From assembly GCA_001604435.1 (NCBI GenBank), contig LVBO01000134.1, forward strand, positions 1-15,985: 15,985 nucleotides of DNA, read 5' to 3'. The first letter of the stretch is position 1. Each line of letters begins with the position of its first letter. Below, in pieces: positions 6,904 to 13,676 of the stretch. The position numbers and the translations under genes are program-made. This stretch comes from Synergistales bacterium Syner_01. Its GTDB lineage: Bacteria; Synergistota; Synergistia; Synergistales; Aminobacteriaceae. The notes beneath the pieces are model-generated. The model saw only the letters and a list, made by a program, of their open reading frames with translations, was not told where the DNA came from and did not search any database.

Positions 6904-7572
6904 ATGGCGAGATGGACAACGGATAAAGAGCTGTTCTCTCTGATGAAAAACGAGCTGTTTACGGCGCTTGTGGGCGATGTGCTGGACACGATGGGGCTGA
7001 CGAAGCAGTTTCTTCCGCCGCGGATACGGCCCCTTCTGCCGGAGACGACGCTCGCGGGGCGGGCGATGACGGTGCTGGAGGCGGACTGCTGCGGAGCGGG
7101 CAAGAAGCCTTTTGGAGTGATGTTCGAGGCGCTCGACGATCTAAAAGAGGACGAAGTGTACATCTGCGCGGGGGGCTCGCCCGACTTCGCGCACTGGGGT
7201 GGTCTGATGACCATCCGGGCGAAGCATCTGAAGGCGGCCGGGGCGGTGACGCACGGCTACACGCGCGATACGCGGCAGGTGCTGGAGCTTGATTTTCCGG
7301 TGTTCTCCTGGGGGACGTACGCGCAGGATCAGGGGGCGCGCGGGCGCGTGATCGACTGGCGCTGTCCGGTGGAGTTCGTCAACGGCGTCCGCGTGGAGAC
7401 GGGGGACCTTCTCTTCGGCGACATGGGCGGCGTCGTGGTTGTTCCGCGCGCCGTGGAGAGCGAAGTCATCGAGAAGGCGCTGGAGAAGGCCGAGGGAGAA
7501 AATTTGGTGGCGAAGGCGATCATGGGCGGCATGTCCACGGTGGAGGCTTTTGCGACCTTTGGAATAATGTAG
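6904..7572 (+). CDS. RraA-family / HMG-aldolase-like protein
   Basis: A 222-residue protein of the RraA fold. The diagnostic metal-site signature G-X20-R-D is intact: Gly100, Arg121, Asp122 in HGYTRDTRQVLELDFPVFSW. This signature marks the divalent-metal, class II-type pyruvate aldolases such as 4-hydroxy-4-methyl-2-oxoglutarate aldolase, which cleave or decarboxylate 2-oxo-acids. RraA proteins that only inhibit RNase E are not expected in a sugar-acid operon. Other family features are the N-terminal ALVGDVLDTMG, the LAGRAMTVLE strand, and GDLLFGDMGGVVVVPRAVE in the C-terminal half. The ATG at 6904 follows an AAAGGCGGG stretch; it is 75 nt after dctP and 31 nt before the first alcohol dehydrogenase. 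A likely role is the carbon-carbon cleavage step yielding pyruvate from a 2-keto-3-deoxy or similar acid, but the substrate is inference. Old database names such as demethylmenaquinone methyltransferase for this family are misleading. Confidence 0.85.
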   Translation: MARWTTDKELFSLMKNELFTALVGDVLDTMGLTKQFLPPRIRPLLPETTLAGRAMTVLEADCCGAGKKPFGVMFEALDDLKEDEVYICAGGSPDFAHWGGLMTIRAKHLKAAGAVTHGYTRDTRQVLELDFPVFSWGTYAQDQGARGRVIDWRCPVEFVNGVRVETGDLLFGDMGGVVVVPRAVESEVIEKALEKAEGENLVAKAIMGGMSTVEAFATFGIM

Positions 7573-7603
7573 ATTCTGGCCCGGAAGGGCGGAGGTGAAT
7601 GCC

Positions 7604-8617
7604 GTGAGAAGCGCAAAGCTCGTAGCACCCAGGCAGATCGAAATTTTCGAGGATAGGATGCCGCTTCCCGGAGAGGGAGAAGTGCTCGTCCGTGTAAAAG
7701 TTGCCGGGATCTGTGGTTCCGACCTGCATATCTACCAAGGGGAGAGAGCGGACGTGGCGCTTCCCCGGATTCTTGGCCACGAACTGGTGGGCGAAGTCGA
7801 GTCCACCGGGGGCGGCGCGGACCGGTTCTCCAAGGGGGACAGGGTGACGATCGACCCGGTGGTGTCGTGCGGCAACTGCGTTTCGTGCAGACGAGGGTAC
7901 GACAACCTCTGCGGCACGGTCAAGTGTCTGGGGGTGCAGGTCGACGGCGGGTATTGCGATTTCATCGTCGTCCCGGAGGAGAAGGTGTACGCGCTCCCGT
8001 CCTCGCTGCCATGGGAGAAGGCCGCGCTGATCGAGCCCTTCTCGATCGCCGCGGAGGTGCTTTCACGAAGCGAGGTCCGTGAAGGGGACAAGGTGCTCGT
8101 CCTCGGCGCCGGGACCATCGGCCTGTGCATTCTGCAGGCGATGAAACTCGCCGGGGCCGAGGTGCTGGCGAGCGATTTCGTCGACGGCAGGCTGGAGAAG
8201 GCGAAGGCGCTGGGCGCGGACAGAGTGGTGAACAGCAAGACCGGCGACCTTTCGGCGGCGTTGCGCGAGTTCACCGGGGAGTTCGGCGCGGATGTGGTGA
8301 TCGAGGCCGTGGGGCTTCCCCGCCTTCTGGAGGAGAGCCTCGGCTACGCCGCTCCCGGAGGACGTATCGTCGTGCTCGGGTTCAACCCGGAACCCGCGAA
8401 GATCCCGGAGGTGCTCGTCGTGAAGAAAGAGCTGAAGATCATCGGTTCGCGGATGAACTGCCGCAAGTTCCCGCAGGTGATCGAGTGGTTCGAGAAGGGG
8501 CTGGTGAATCCGGAGCCGCTCATCTCCGCGACGTACCCCTTCGAGAAGATCAACGACGCGTTCAAGGATATTCTGCGCGATCCGCAGAAGTACCTCAAGG
8601 TGCTTATCACCTACTGA
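7604..8617 (+). CDS. Zinc-dependent alcohol/polyol dehydrogenase (MDR superfamily), copy 1
   Basis: A 337-residue medium-chain dehydrogenase. Catalytic zinc ligands are Cys37 (GICGSD), His59 and Glu60 (GHE), with Glu144 (IEP). The structural zinc lobe has Cys89, Cys92, Cys95 and Cys103. The Rossmann motif is GAGTIG at 168-173 and an Asp at 191 at the end of strand 2 suggests NAD rather than NADP. The start is set at GTG 7604, 8 nt after GGAGG (7591-7595); an in-frame GTG at 7595 overlaps that ribosome binding site. The sequence resembles the L-galactonate/L-idonate/sorbitol dehydrogenase group, which oxidises a hydroxyl of a polyol or aldonate. It lies between the aldolase-like gene and kduD. 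It aligns gap-free with the last gene of the operon (about 44% identity by hand count). Substrate unknown; oxidation of an acid sugar is inferred. Confidence 0.9.
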   Translation: MRSAKLVAPRQIEIFEDRMPLPGEGEVLVRVKVAGICGSDLHIYQGERADVALPRILGHELVGEVESTGGGADRFSKGDRVTIDPVVSCGNCVSCRRGYDNLCGTVKCLGVQVDGGYCDFIVVPEEKVYALPSSLPWEKAALIEPFSIAAEVLSRSEVREGDKVLVLGAGTIGLCILQAMKLAGAEVLASDFVDGRLEKAKALGADRVVNSKTGDLSAALREFTGEFGADVVIEAVGLPRLLEESLGYAAPGGRIVVLGFNPEPAKIPEVLVVKKELKIIGSRMNCRKFPQVIEWFEKGLVNPEPLISATYPFEKINDAFKDILRDPQKYLKVLITY

Positions 8618-8662
8618 TAGACGGATTGGTTATTATTCCCAGAGAGGAAGGCGAATGAACAC

Positions 8663-9424
8663 ATGATTCTGGATCTTTTCAAGCTGGAAGGCAAGACCGC
8701 CATTGTTACAGGCGCTCGCAAGGGGTTGGGCTACGGCATCGCGGAGGGACTCGCCGAAGCCGGGGCGAACATCGTCGGCGTGGGGCCGATCGCCATGCCC
8801 GAGATCGAGGCGAGGGTGAAGGCTCTCGGGCGGAAGTTCCTGCACGTGGAGGCGGACCTGACCTCCCAGGCGCGCATCCCCGACATCGTGGCGGAAACCG
8901 TGAGCGCGATGGGCGGCGTGGACATTCTTGTGAACAACGCGGGCATCATCCGCCGCGCCGACATCCTGGATTTTTCCGAGAAAGACTGGGACGACGTGAT
9001 GAACGTCAACCTGAAGAGCCTTTTCTTCCTGTCGCAGGAGGCCGCCCGCCGGATGGCGAAGCAGGGCCGGGGGGGCAAGATCGTGAACATCGCCTCCATG
9101 CTCTCCTTCCAGGGCGGTATCCGCGTGCCGTCCTACACGTCGAGCAAGAGCGCCGTCGCGGGCCTGACGAAGCTGATGGCCAACGAAATGGCGCAGTTCG
9201 GCGTGCAGGTGAACGCCATCGCTCCGGGGTACATGGCCACGGACAACACGGAGGCCCTGCAGAAGGACCCCGTGCGGAACAAGGAGATCCTCGCCCGCAT
9301 TCCGACCGGGCGCTGGGGCACTCCGGACGATCTGAAGGGCGCGGCGGTCTTCCTCGCTTCGGCGGCCTCCGACTACGTGACGGGGTACGTCGTGGCGGTG
9401 GACGGCGGCTGGCTCTCGCGATAA
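8663..9424 (+). CDS. kduD: 2-dehydro-3-deoxy-D-gluconate 5-dehydrogenase (KduD-type SDR)
   Basis: A 253-residue short-chain dehydrogenase, exactly the length of enterobacterial KduD. It opens MILDLFKLEGKTAIVTG, then shows TGARKGLG (16-23) for NAD binding, NNAG (91-94), catalytic Ser145, Tyr158 and Lys162. The blocks NNAGIIRRADILDFSEKDWD, NIASMLSFQGGIRVPSYT, VNAIAPGYMATDNT and ASDYVTGYVVAVDGGWLSR are nearly the KduD ones. KduD interconverts 2-dehydro-3-deoxy-D-gluconate and 3-deoxy-D-glycero-2,5-hexodiulosonate with NAD(H) in pectin, alginate and glycosaminoglycan breakdown. The ATG follows AGGAAGG by 11 nt, a little long; an ATG at 8655 gives only three codons. It sits 45 nt after the first zinc dehydrogenase. 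KduI, KDG kinase and KDPG aldolase are not in the window, so its true substrate may be a related 3-deoxy-ketoacid. Confidence 0.88.
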   Translation: MILDLFKLEGKTAIVTGARKGLGYGIAEGLAEAGANIVGVGPIAMPEIEARVKALGRKFLHVEADLTSQARIPDIVAETVSAMGGVDILVNNAGIIRRADILDFSEKDWDDVMNVNLKSLFFLSQEAARRMAKQGRGGKIVNIASMLSFQGGIRVPSYTSSKSAVAGLTKLMANEMAQFGVQVNAIAPGYMATDNTEALQKDPVRNKEILARIPTGRWGTPDDLKGAAVFLASAASDYVTGYVVAVDGGWLSR

Positions 9425-9466
9425 ATCGGTTTCACACATTCACATTCATAGAGGAGGAAAATCACA

Positions 9467-10411
9467 ATGAAAAAACTGGCACTTTTCGCAACGCTCCTGC
9501 TTCTGGTATTCGCCGGAACCGCTCTTGCGGCCGACTTCCCTGCGAAGAACATCCGTCTTCTCGTCCCCTTCGCGGCCGGCGGCGGCACCGACGCCGTGGC
9601 GCGCGCGCTTGCGGTCGCGGCGGAGAAGCACCTCGGCCAGCCCGTCGTGGTGATGAACCGGACCGGCGGTTCCGGCGCGGTCGGCATGACGGAGGGCGCG
9701 ACGACCAAGGCCGACGGCTACACCGTCACCATGATCACCCGCGAGATCGCCTGGCTTCCGCAGATGGGCCTCGCGCAGATCACCCCGGACAACTTCGACA
9801 TGATCGCGCTGGTGAACGAGGATCCGGCGATCATGCTCGTCCTGCCCGATTCGAAGTTCACGTCGGTCAAGGACGTCATCGAGACGGCGAAGGCAGCTCC
9901 GGGAACCGTGAAGTTCGGCAGCACCGCGAAGCCCAACTTCTATCTCCTCGCCCTTGAGCTGAACCAGGGCGTGAAGTTCAACCAGATCCCCTACAACGGC
10001 GCGGCCGAAGCCATTCCCGCGCTGCTGGGCGGTCATGTCGAGTTCACCATGGTCAACCCCGGCGAGGCGATCTCCCAGATCATGGCCGGACAGCTGAAGC
10101 CTCTGGGCGTCTGCTCCGACGTGCGCATGGCCGGGCTTCCCGACGTGCCGACGATGACCGAGCAGGGGTATCCCATCGTCACCGGTACGTGGAGAGGCAT
10201 CGCGGTTCCCAAGGGAACGCCGGAGGCCGTCAAGGCGGTCCTCGGCGCGGCGTTCGAGAAGGCAGTCGCCGAGAAGGAGTTCGTGGACTTCATGAACGGC
10301 CGCACGCTCGGCATCCGCTTCCTGAACGCGGCCGACTTCAAGACGTTCGTGGACAACGACGTGAAGGCCCTCGACGCGGTCGTGGAAGAAGTGAAAAAGC
10401 AGCAGCAGTAA
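9467..10411 (+). CDS. tctC: TTT-family (TctC/Bug) periplasmic solute-binding protein
   Basis: A 314-residue secreted binding protein. A Sec signal peptide covers 1-21 (MKKLAL start, hydrophobic core, ALA cleavage site). The Bug/TctC ligand loop is present as VPFAAGGGTDAVARAL (33-48), and the second loop STAKPNFYLLALELNQG with IPYNGAAEAIPALLGGHVEF follows the family pattern. TctC captures organic acids in the periplasm for the TctAB membrane complex. AGGAGG precedes the ATG at a good distance. It starts 42 nt after kduD and precedes tctB by 112 nt, a gap holding a stem-loop. Family is secure. Ligand is open: members bind citrate, other carboxylates, aromatic acids and some sugar acids, so it need not be a tricarboxylate here. 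Confidence 0.94.
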   Translation: MKKLALFATLLLLVFAGTALAADFPAKNIRLLVPFAAGGGTDAVARALAVAAEKHLGQPVVVMNRTGGSGAVGMTEGATTKADGYTVTMITREIAWLPQMGLAQITPDNFDMIALVNEDPAIMLVLPDSKFTSVKDVIETAKAAPGTVKFGSTAKPNFYLLALELNQGVKFNQIPYNGAAEAIPALLGGHVEFTMVNPGEAISQIMAGQLKPLGVCSDVRMAGLPDVPTMTEQGYPIVTGTWRGIAVPKGTPEAVKAVLGAAFEKAVAEKEFVDFMNGRTLGIRFLNAADFKTFVDNDVKALDAVVEEVKKQQQ

Positions 10412-10448
10412 GAAGACGCTTCGCTTTCGTTGCCGGACGCATCTACGC

Positions 10449-10478
10449 GGGGGGCGCCGGTTCCGACGGCGGCCTCCC
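10449..10478 (+). other. Stem-loop between tctC and tctB
   Basis: GGGGGGCGCCG (10449-10459) pairs with CGGCG-g-CCTCCC (10467-10478) across a 7-nt loop, with one G bulge and one G-U pair. No T-run follows directly, only CCCTTTCCCC. It begins 37 nt after tctC and could stabilise the tctC message or limit read-through into tctBA, similar in placement to the hairpin after dctP. Confidence 0.45.
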
Positions 10479-10523
10479 GCCCTTTCCCCACGCTCCACAG
10501 ATAACTTCGGAGGAGAATGTCAC

Positions 10524-10991
10524 GTGAAAAAAGCCAACTACGGCATCGTACTTGTTTTTCTTTTGCTGAGCGCATTCGTGATCTACCAGGCGAACACCTT
10601 CGAACAGACCCTCATCCAGGACGATTACGTCGGCGCATCCTTTTTTCCGGAACTGCTCGCCTGGATGACCGCCGGGCTTGCTCTCGTCCTGGGATGGCTG
10701 AACTTCCGCGGCAAAATGGACGACGACGGACGGACGCTCGCCGATCTCTTCCCGCGGCGGATGCTGCTCGCCCTCGTCGGGTTGGGGCTCGTCGTCGCGT
10801 ACGTCATGCTCCTGGAACCTCTCGGTTTCATTCTGGCGACCATTGCGCTCAACGCGGCGCTGCTTCCGCTCTTCGGCGTGCGCAGCCCTCTCGTCCTTGC
10901 ACTCTTTCCCGTGATCGTCTCGCTGTCGGTCTACGCGGTGTTTTATAAAATCCTCATCGTGCCCCTTCCGGAGGGGCTCTTCTACTTCTAG
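10524..10991 (+). CDS. tctB: TTT-family small membrane subunit (TctB)
   Basis: A 155-residue membrane protein with about four helices: 6-23, 42-60, 79-97 and a long hydrophobic stretch 100-150 that likely holds two segments with a short break at GVRSP. TctB is the small subunit of the tripartite tricarboxylate transporter, analogous in role to DctQ, working with TctA. GGAGGAG (10509-10515) is 8 nt before the GTG start at 10524, which also places the positively charged KK just before the first helix. It ends 12 nt before tctA. The sequence is typically poorly conserved, so the call rests mainly on size, topology and position between tctC and tctA. Confidence 0.88.
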   Translation: MKKANYGIVLVFLLLSAFVIYQANTFEQTLIQDDYVGASFFPELLAWMTAGLALVLGWLNFRGKMDDDGRTLADLFPRRMLLALVGLGLVVAYVMLLEPLGFILATIALNAALLPLFGVRSPLVLALFPVIVSLSVYAVFYKILIVPLPEGLFYF

Positions 10992-11003
10992 GAGGCGTCG
11001 GAA

Positions 11004-12476
11004 ATGGTTGCTCTGCTTTTGAACGGTCTTCACACCACATTCTCCCTCGCCATCTTCCCCTTCCTCGTCCTCGGCGTCGCCGGAGGCATCGTCATCGGCG
11101 CGCTTCCCGGCCTCACCGCGACCATGGGCGTCGCGGTGCTGCTTCCGCTCACGTTCGGCATGGAGTCCACCCGCGCGCTCGTCGTGCTCGCGGGGATCTA
11201 CATCGGCGCGATCTACGGGGGCTCCATCTCCGCGATTCTGTTGAAAACTCCGGGAACGCCCGCAGCCGCGGCCACGGTCCTCGACGGCTACGAGCTGGCC
11301 CGGAAGGGCGAGGCGGCCAAGGCGCTTTCCATATCGGCGATCGCCTCCTTCGTCGGCGGTATCGTGAGCACGGTGATGCTGATCACCATCTCGCCGATAC
11401 TGGCGAATTTCGCCCTACGCTTCGGCGCGCCGGAGTACTTCGCGCTCGCCGTCTTCGGTTTGAGCATCATCGCGAGCATCTCCGGGAAGAGTCCCGTGAA
11501 GGGGCTCCTGGCGGGGATGTTCGGCCTGCTGATCTCGACCGTCGGGCTCGACCCGGTCACCAGCTTCCCGCGCTTCACCTTCGGCGAGATCAACCTGTAC
11601 AACGGATTGGCCATTATCCCGGTTCTCATCGGCCTTTTCGCGCTTGCGGAGGCCTTCGTCCAGATGGAGAAGATCTTCGAGCCCGCGCGGACCGTCGAGA
11701 CCGATTTCAAACGGGGTATGGTCTCGCTGAAGGAGACGATCTCTCTTTTGCCGGTGATGATCAAGTCGGCGTTCATAGGGACGTTCATCGGGTCGATACC
11801 GGGGGCGGGCGCCGATATCGCCGCCTTCGTCTGCTACAACGAGGCGAGGCGCACCTCGAAAAAGTCGAAGGAGTTCGGGACGGGATGTCTTGAAGGCATC
11901 GCCGCGCCGGAGGCCGGAAACAACGGCGTTACGGGCGGCGCGATGGTGCCGTTGCTGACGCTCGGCGTTCCGGGAGACGCGGTGACGGCGATTCTGCTCG
12001 GCGCGCTCGTCATCCAGGGATTGCAGCCGGGGCCGCTGCTCTTCGCGAAGAGCCCGGACATCGTGTACGGCCTCTTCTCCTCGCTCTTCGTCGGGAATAT
12101 TCTGATGCTCGTCTTCGGCCTGCTCGGCGTACGCCTCTTCTGCCGCGTCGTCGAGCTGCCGAAACGGATCATCATCCCGGTGATCGTGACGCTTTCGATG
12201 GTGGGTGCGTACTCGATGAACAACAGCCTCTTCGACGTGTGGGTCTGCATCGCCTTCGGGGGTATCGGGTATATAATGCAAAAGGTGGAAATGCCGTCGT
12301 CGCCCATCATCCTCGCCGTCATTCTGGGGCCTATGGCGGAGAGCAACCTCCGCCGCGCGGTGCTGATGTACGAAGGAGGCTACTCGTTCCTTTGGACACG
12401 CCCGATCACCGTCGTCTTTCTCGCGCTCGCGCTGCTGTCGCTCTATTCGTCGTACAAGCGCGCGCACGCGGCATAA
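11004..12476 (+). CDS. tctA: TTT-family large permease subunit (TctA)
   Basis: A 490-residue polytopic membrane protein of usual TctA length. Both repeats of the family signature are visible: GALPGLTATMGVAVLLPLTF (32-51) in the first half and GSIPGAGADIAAFVCYNEAR (263-282) in the second. GGSISAILLKTPGTPAAAAT (72-91) and APEAGNNGVTGGAMVPLLTL (301-320) then GVPGD are also classical TctA blocks. It forms the cation-coupled channel that takes substrate from TctC. ATG 11004 follows AGGAGG (10990-10995) by 8 nt; that site overlaps the tctB stop. The next gene begins 28 nt downstream. Identity is secure; the substrate is not readable from this subunit. Confidence 0.95.
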   Translation: MVALLLNGLHTTFSLAIFPFLVLGVAGGIVIGALPGLTATMGVAVLLPLTFGMESTRALVVLAGIYIGAIYGGSISAILLKTPGTPAAAATVLDGYELARKGEAAKALSISAIASFVGGIVSTVMLITISPILANFALRFGAPEYFALAVFGLSIIASISGKSPVKGLLAGMFGLLISTVGLDPVTSFPRFTFGEINLYNGLAIIPVLIGLFALAEAFVQMEKIFEPARTVETDFKRGMVSLKETISLLPVMIKSAFIGTFIGSIPGAGADIAAFVCYNEARRTSKKSKEFGTGCLEGIAAPEAGNNGVTGGAMVPLLTLGVPGDAVTAILLGALVIQGLQPGPLLFAKSPDIVYGLFSSLFVGNILMLVFGLLGVRLFCRVVELPKRIIIPVIVTLSMVGAYSMNNSLFDVWVCIAFGGIGYIMQKVEMPSSPIILAVILGPMAESNLRRAVLMYEGGYSFLWTRPITVVFLALALLSLYSSYKRAHAA

Positions 12477-12504
12477 ATTTCGCCGGACAAAGGAGTGGAA
12501 GAGA

Positions 12505-13518
12505 ATGAAAGTTGTTTTTATCGCGGAGCCGCATAGCCTGGAAATCAAGGAGGCGCCGACGCCCGCGGCCGGTAAGGGGGAAGCCCTTCTCCGCGTCCGC
12601 GCGGCGGGCATCTGCGGGTCGGATATGCACATCTACCACGGAACCAACCCCCTTGCGAAGTACCCGCGAATCATCGGGCACGAGTTCGCGGGGGAGATCG
12701 CGGCGCTCGGGGAGGGCGTCGAGGGATTCTCCGTCGGCGACAAGGTCGCGGTCGATCCTGTGACCAGCTGCGGAGAGTGCTACGCATGTTCCATCGGACG
12801 GCGCAACGTCTGCGAACGCCTGGAAGTCTTCGGCGTGCACAGGGACGGCGGTTTCGCCGAGTACGTCGCCATCCCCGTCGCGAATCTCCATAAAGTCCCT
12901 TTTTCCTGGAGCTTCGAGAAGGGCGCTCTCGTCGAGCCGTTCACCATCGCGGCGAATGTTCTCTCCAGAACGGAGTGCGCGGGAAGCGACAAACTGCTGA
13001 TCATGGGGGCGGGGCCGATCGGCCAGGTGATCCTCCAGGCGGCCCGGCGGCTGGGGACGGCGTGCGCGGTGTCGGACATCGTCGGCGTCAGGCTTGAGAA
13101 GGCGCGCCGTCTTGGCGCGGAGCTGACCGTCAATCCGAAGGAGACGTCGCTTGAAGAGGCGATAGGAGCGTGGACCGGCGGAAAGGGCGTTCCGCTCATC
13201 GTCGACGCCGTGGGGTCGCCGGACCTCTTCCCCTCGCTGCTCCGCATGGCCTCGCCCGCGGGGCGTATAGGGCTGCTCGGTTTCTCGAAGGAACCGTCGC
13301 CCTTCGTGCAGCTCGAAGCCGTGCGGAAGGAGCTCTCGATCTTCGGCTCCCGCCTCAACCGGAACAAGTTTCCGGAGGTGATCTCCTGGTTCGATGATGG
13401 GCTCGTCGATCCGGAGCTGCTCGTCTCGCACCGCTTTCCGTTCGTGAAGGCGAAGGAGGCCATGGAGTTCGTTCAGGAGCACCCCTCCGAGGTCTGCAAG
13501 GTGATTCTGGAGTTCTGA
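12505..13518 (+). CDS. Zinc-dependent alcohol/polyol dehydrogenase (MDR superfamily), copy 2, L-galactonate dehydrogenase-like
   Basis: A 337-residue medium-chain dehydrogenase whose key residues have the same numbers as copy 1: catalytic zinc site Cys37, His59, Glu60, Glu144; structural zinc Cys89, Cys92, Cys95, Cys103; GAGPIG at 168-173 and Asp191 for NAD. The segment FGVHRDGGFAEYVAIPVANL and the ending KVILEF recall LgoD (L-galactonate 5-dehydrogenase) and RspB-type enzymes, which act on sugar acids. AAAGGAG precedes the ATG at 12505. It is the last gene of the run, 28 nt after tctA, and the strong terminator begins 14 nt after its stop. With copy 1 it may catalyse a second oxidation in the same pathway or handle another stereoisomer. 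Zinc dehydrogenase family is secure; substrate is inference. Confidence 0.9.
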   Translation: MKVVFIAEPHSLEIKEAPTPAAGKGEALLRVRAAGICGSDMHIYHGTNPLAKYPRIIGHEFAGEIAALGEGVEGFSVGDKVAVDPVTSCGECYACSIGRRNVCERLEVFGVHRDGGFAEYVAIPVANLHKVPFSWSFEKGALVEPFTIAANVLSRTECAGSDKLLIMGAGPIGQVILQAARRLGTACAVSDIVGVRLEKARRLGAELTVNPKETSLEEAIGAWTGGKGVPLIVDAVGSPDLFPSLLRMASPAGRIGLLGFSKEPSPFVQLEAVRKELSIFGSRLNRNKFPEVISWFDDGLVDPELLVSHRFPFVKAKEAMEFVQEHPSEVCKVILEF

Positions 13519-13531
13519 AAAGAGCCGTCGA

Positions 13532-13585
13532 GCAAGAAGACGTCTTTCGGCGCTGTGCCGAAGGGCGTCTTCTTTGCTTTTCTAC
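13532..13585 (+). terminator. Strong intrinsic terminator at the operon end
   Basis: AAGAAGACG (13534-13542) pairs with CGTCTTCTT (13566-13574), continues through U-G and C-G pairs and ends in TTCGGC/GCCGAA around a 5-nt loop. The hairpin is nearly continuous, about 18 bp, and is followed by TGCTTTTCT. It begins just after the second zinc dehydrogenase and fits Rho-independent termination of the whole operon before the chemoreceptor. Confidence 0.88.
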
Positions 13586-13589
13586 GGGG

Positions 13590-13618
13590 TTGCCTGCGAC
13601 AAGAAAAACGAGGATAAT
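13590..13618 (+). promoter_or_regulatory. Candidate promoter of the chemoreceptor gene
   Basis: TTGCCT (13590-13595) and GATAAT (13613-13618) are 17 nt apart, the -10 matching five of six consensus bases. It lies right after the operon terminator and about 60 nt before the chosen start. No sigma28-like flagellar promoter was seen. Confidence 0.45.
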
Positions 13619-13676
13619 CATTTTTACGGAATCCGGTGGTAAGAGGGATTCTATTCTACTGCGAGGAGAGATGTGC

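Noticed and set aside
6904..7572. Naming the RraA-fold gene as an RNase E inhibitor or demethylmenaquinone methyltransferase
   Set aside because: The intact G-X20-R-D metal motif and the catabolic neighbourhood favour an aldolase; the methyltransferase name is a historical misannotation of the family.
9428..9452. Short CACATTCA-like direct repeat before tctC
   Set aside because: Only about eight bases repeated once and overlapping; too short to separate from chance.
9467..12476. Calling the TTT system a citrate transporter
   Set aside because: The family transports many acids and nothing in the binding protein or the neighbouring genes points to citrate metabolism.
11415..12632. A 405-codon minus-strand frame across tctA, with others at 9446-10498, 12406-13482 and 13656-14660
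   Set aside because: All are antisense to well-supported genes, lack ribosome binding sites and show biased, domain-free composition.
13590..13676. TTG at 13590 as the chemoreceptor start
   Set aside because: It coincides with the -35 box of the promoter candidate and has no ribosome binding site; GTG 13677 has GAGGAG 8 nt upstream and gives a normal MCP N terminus.
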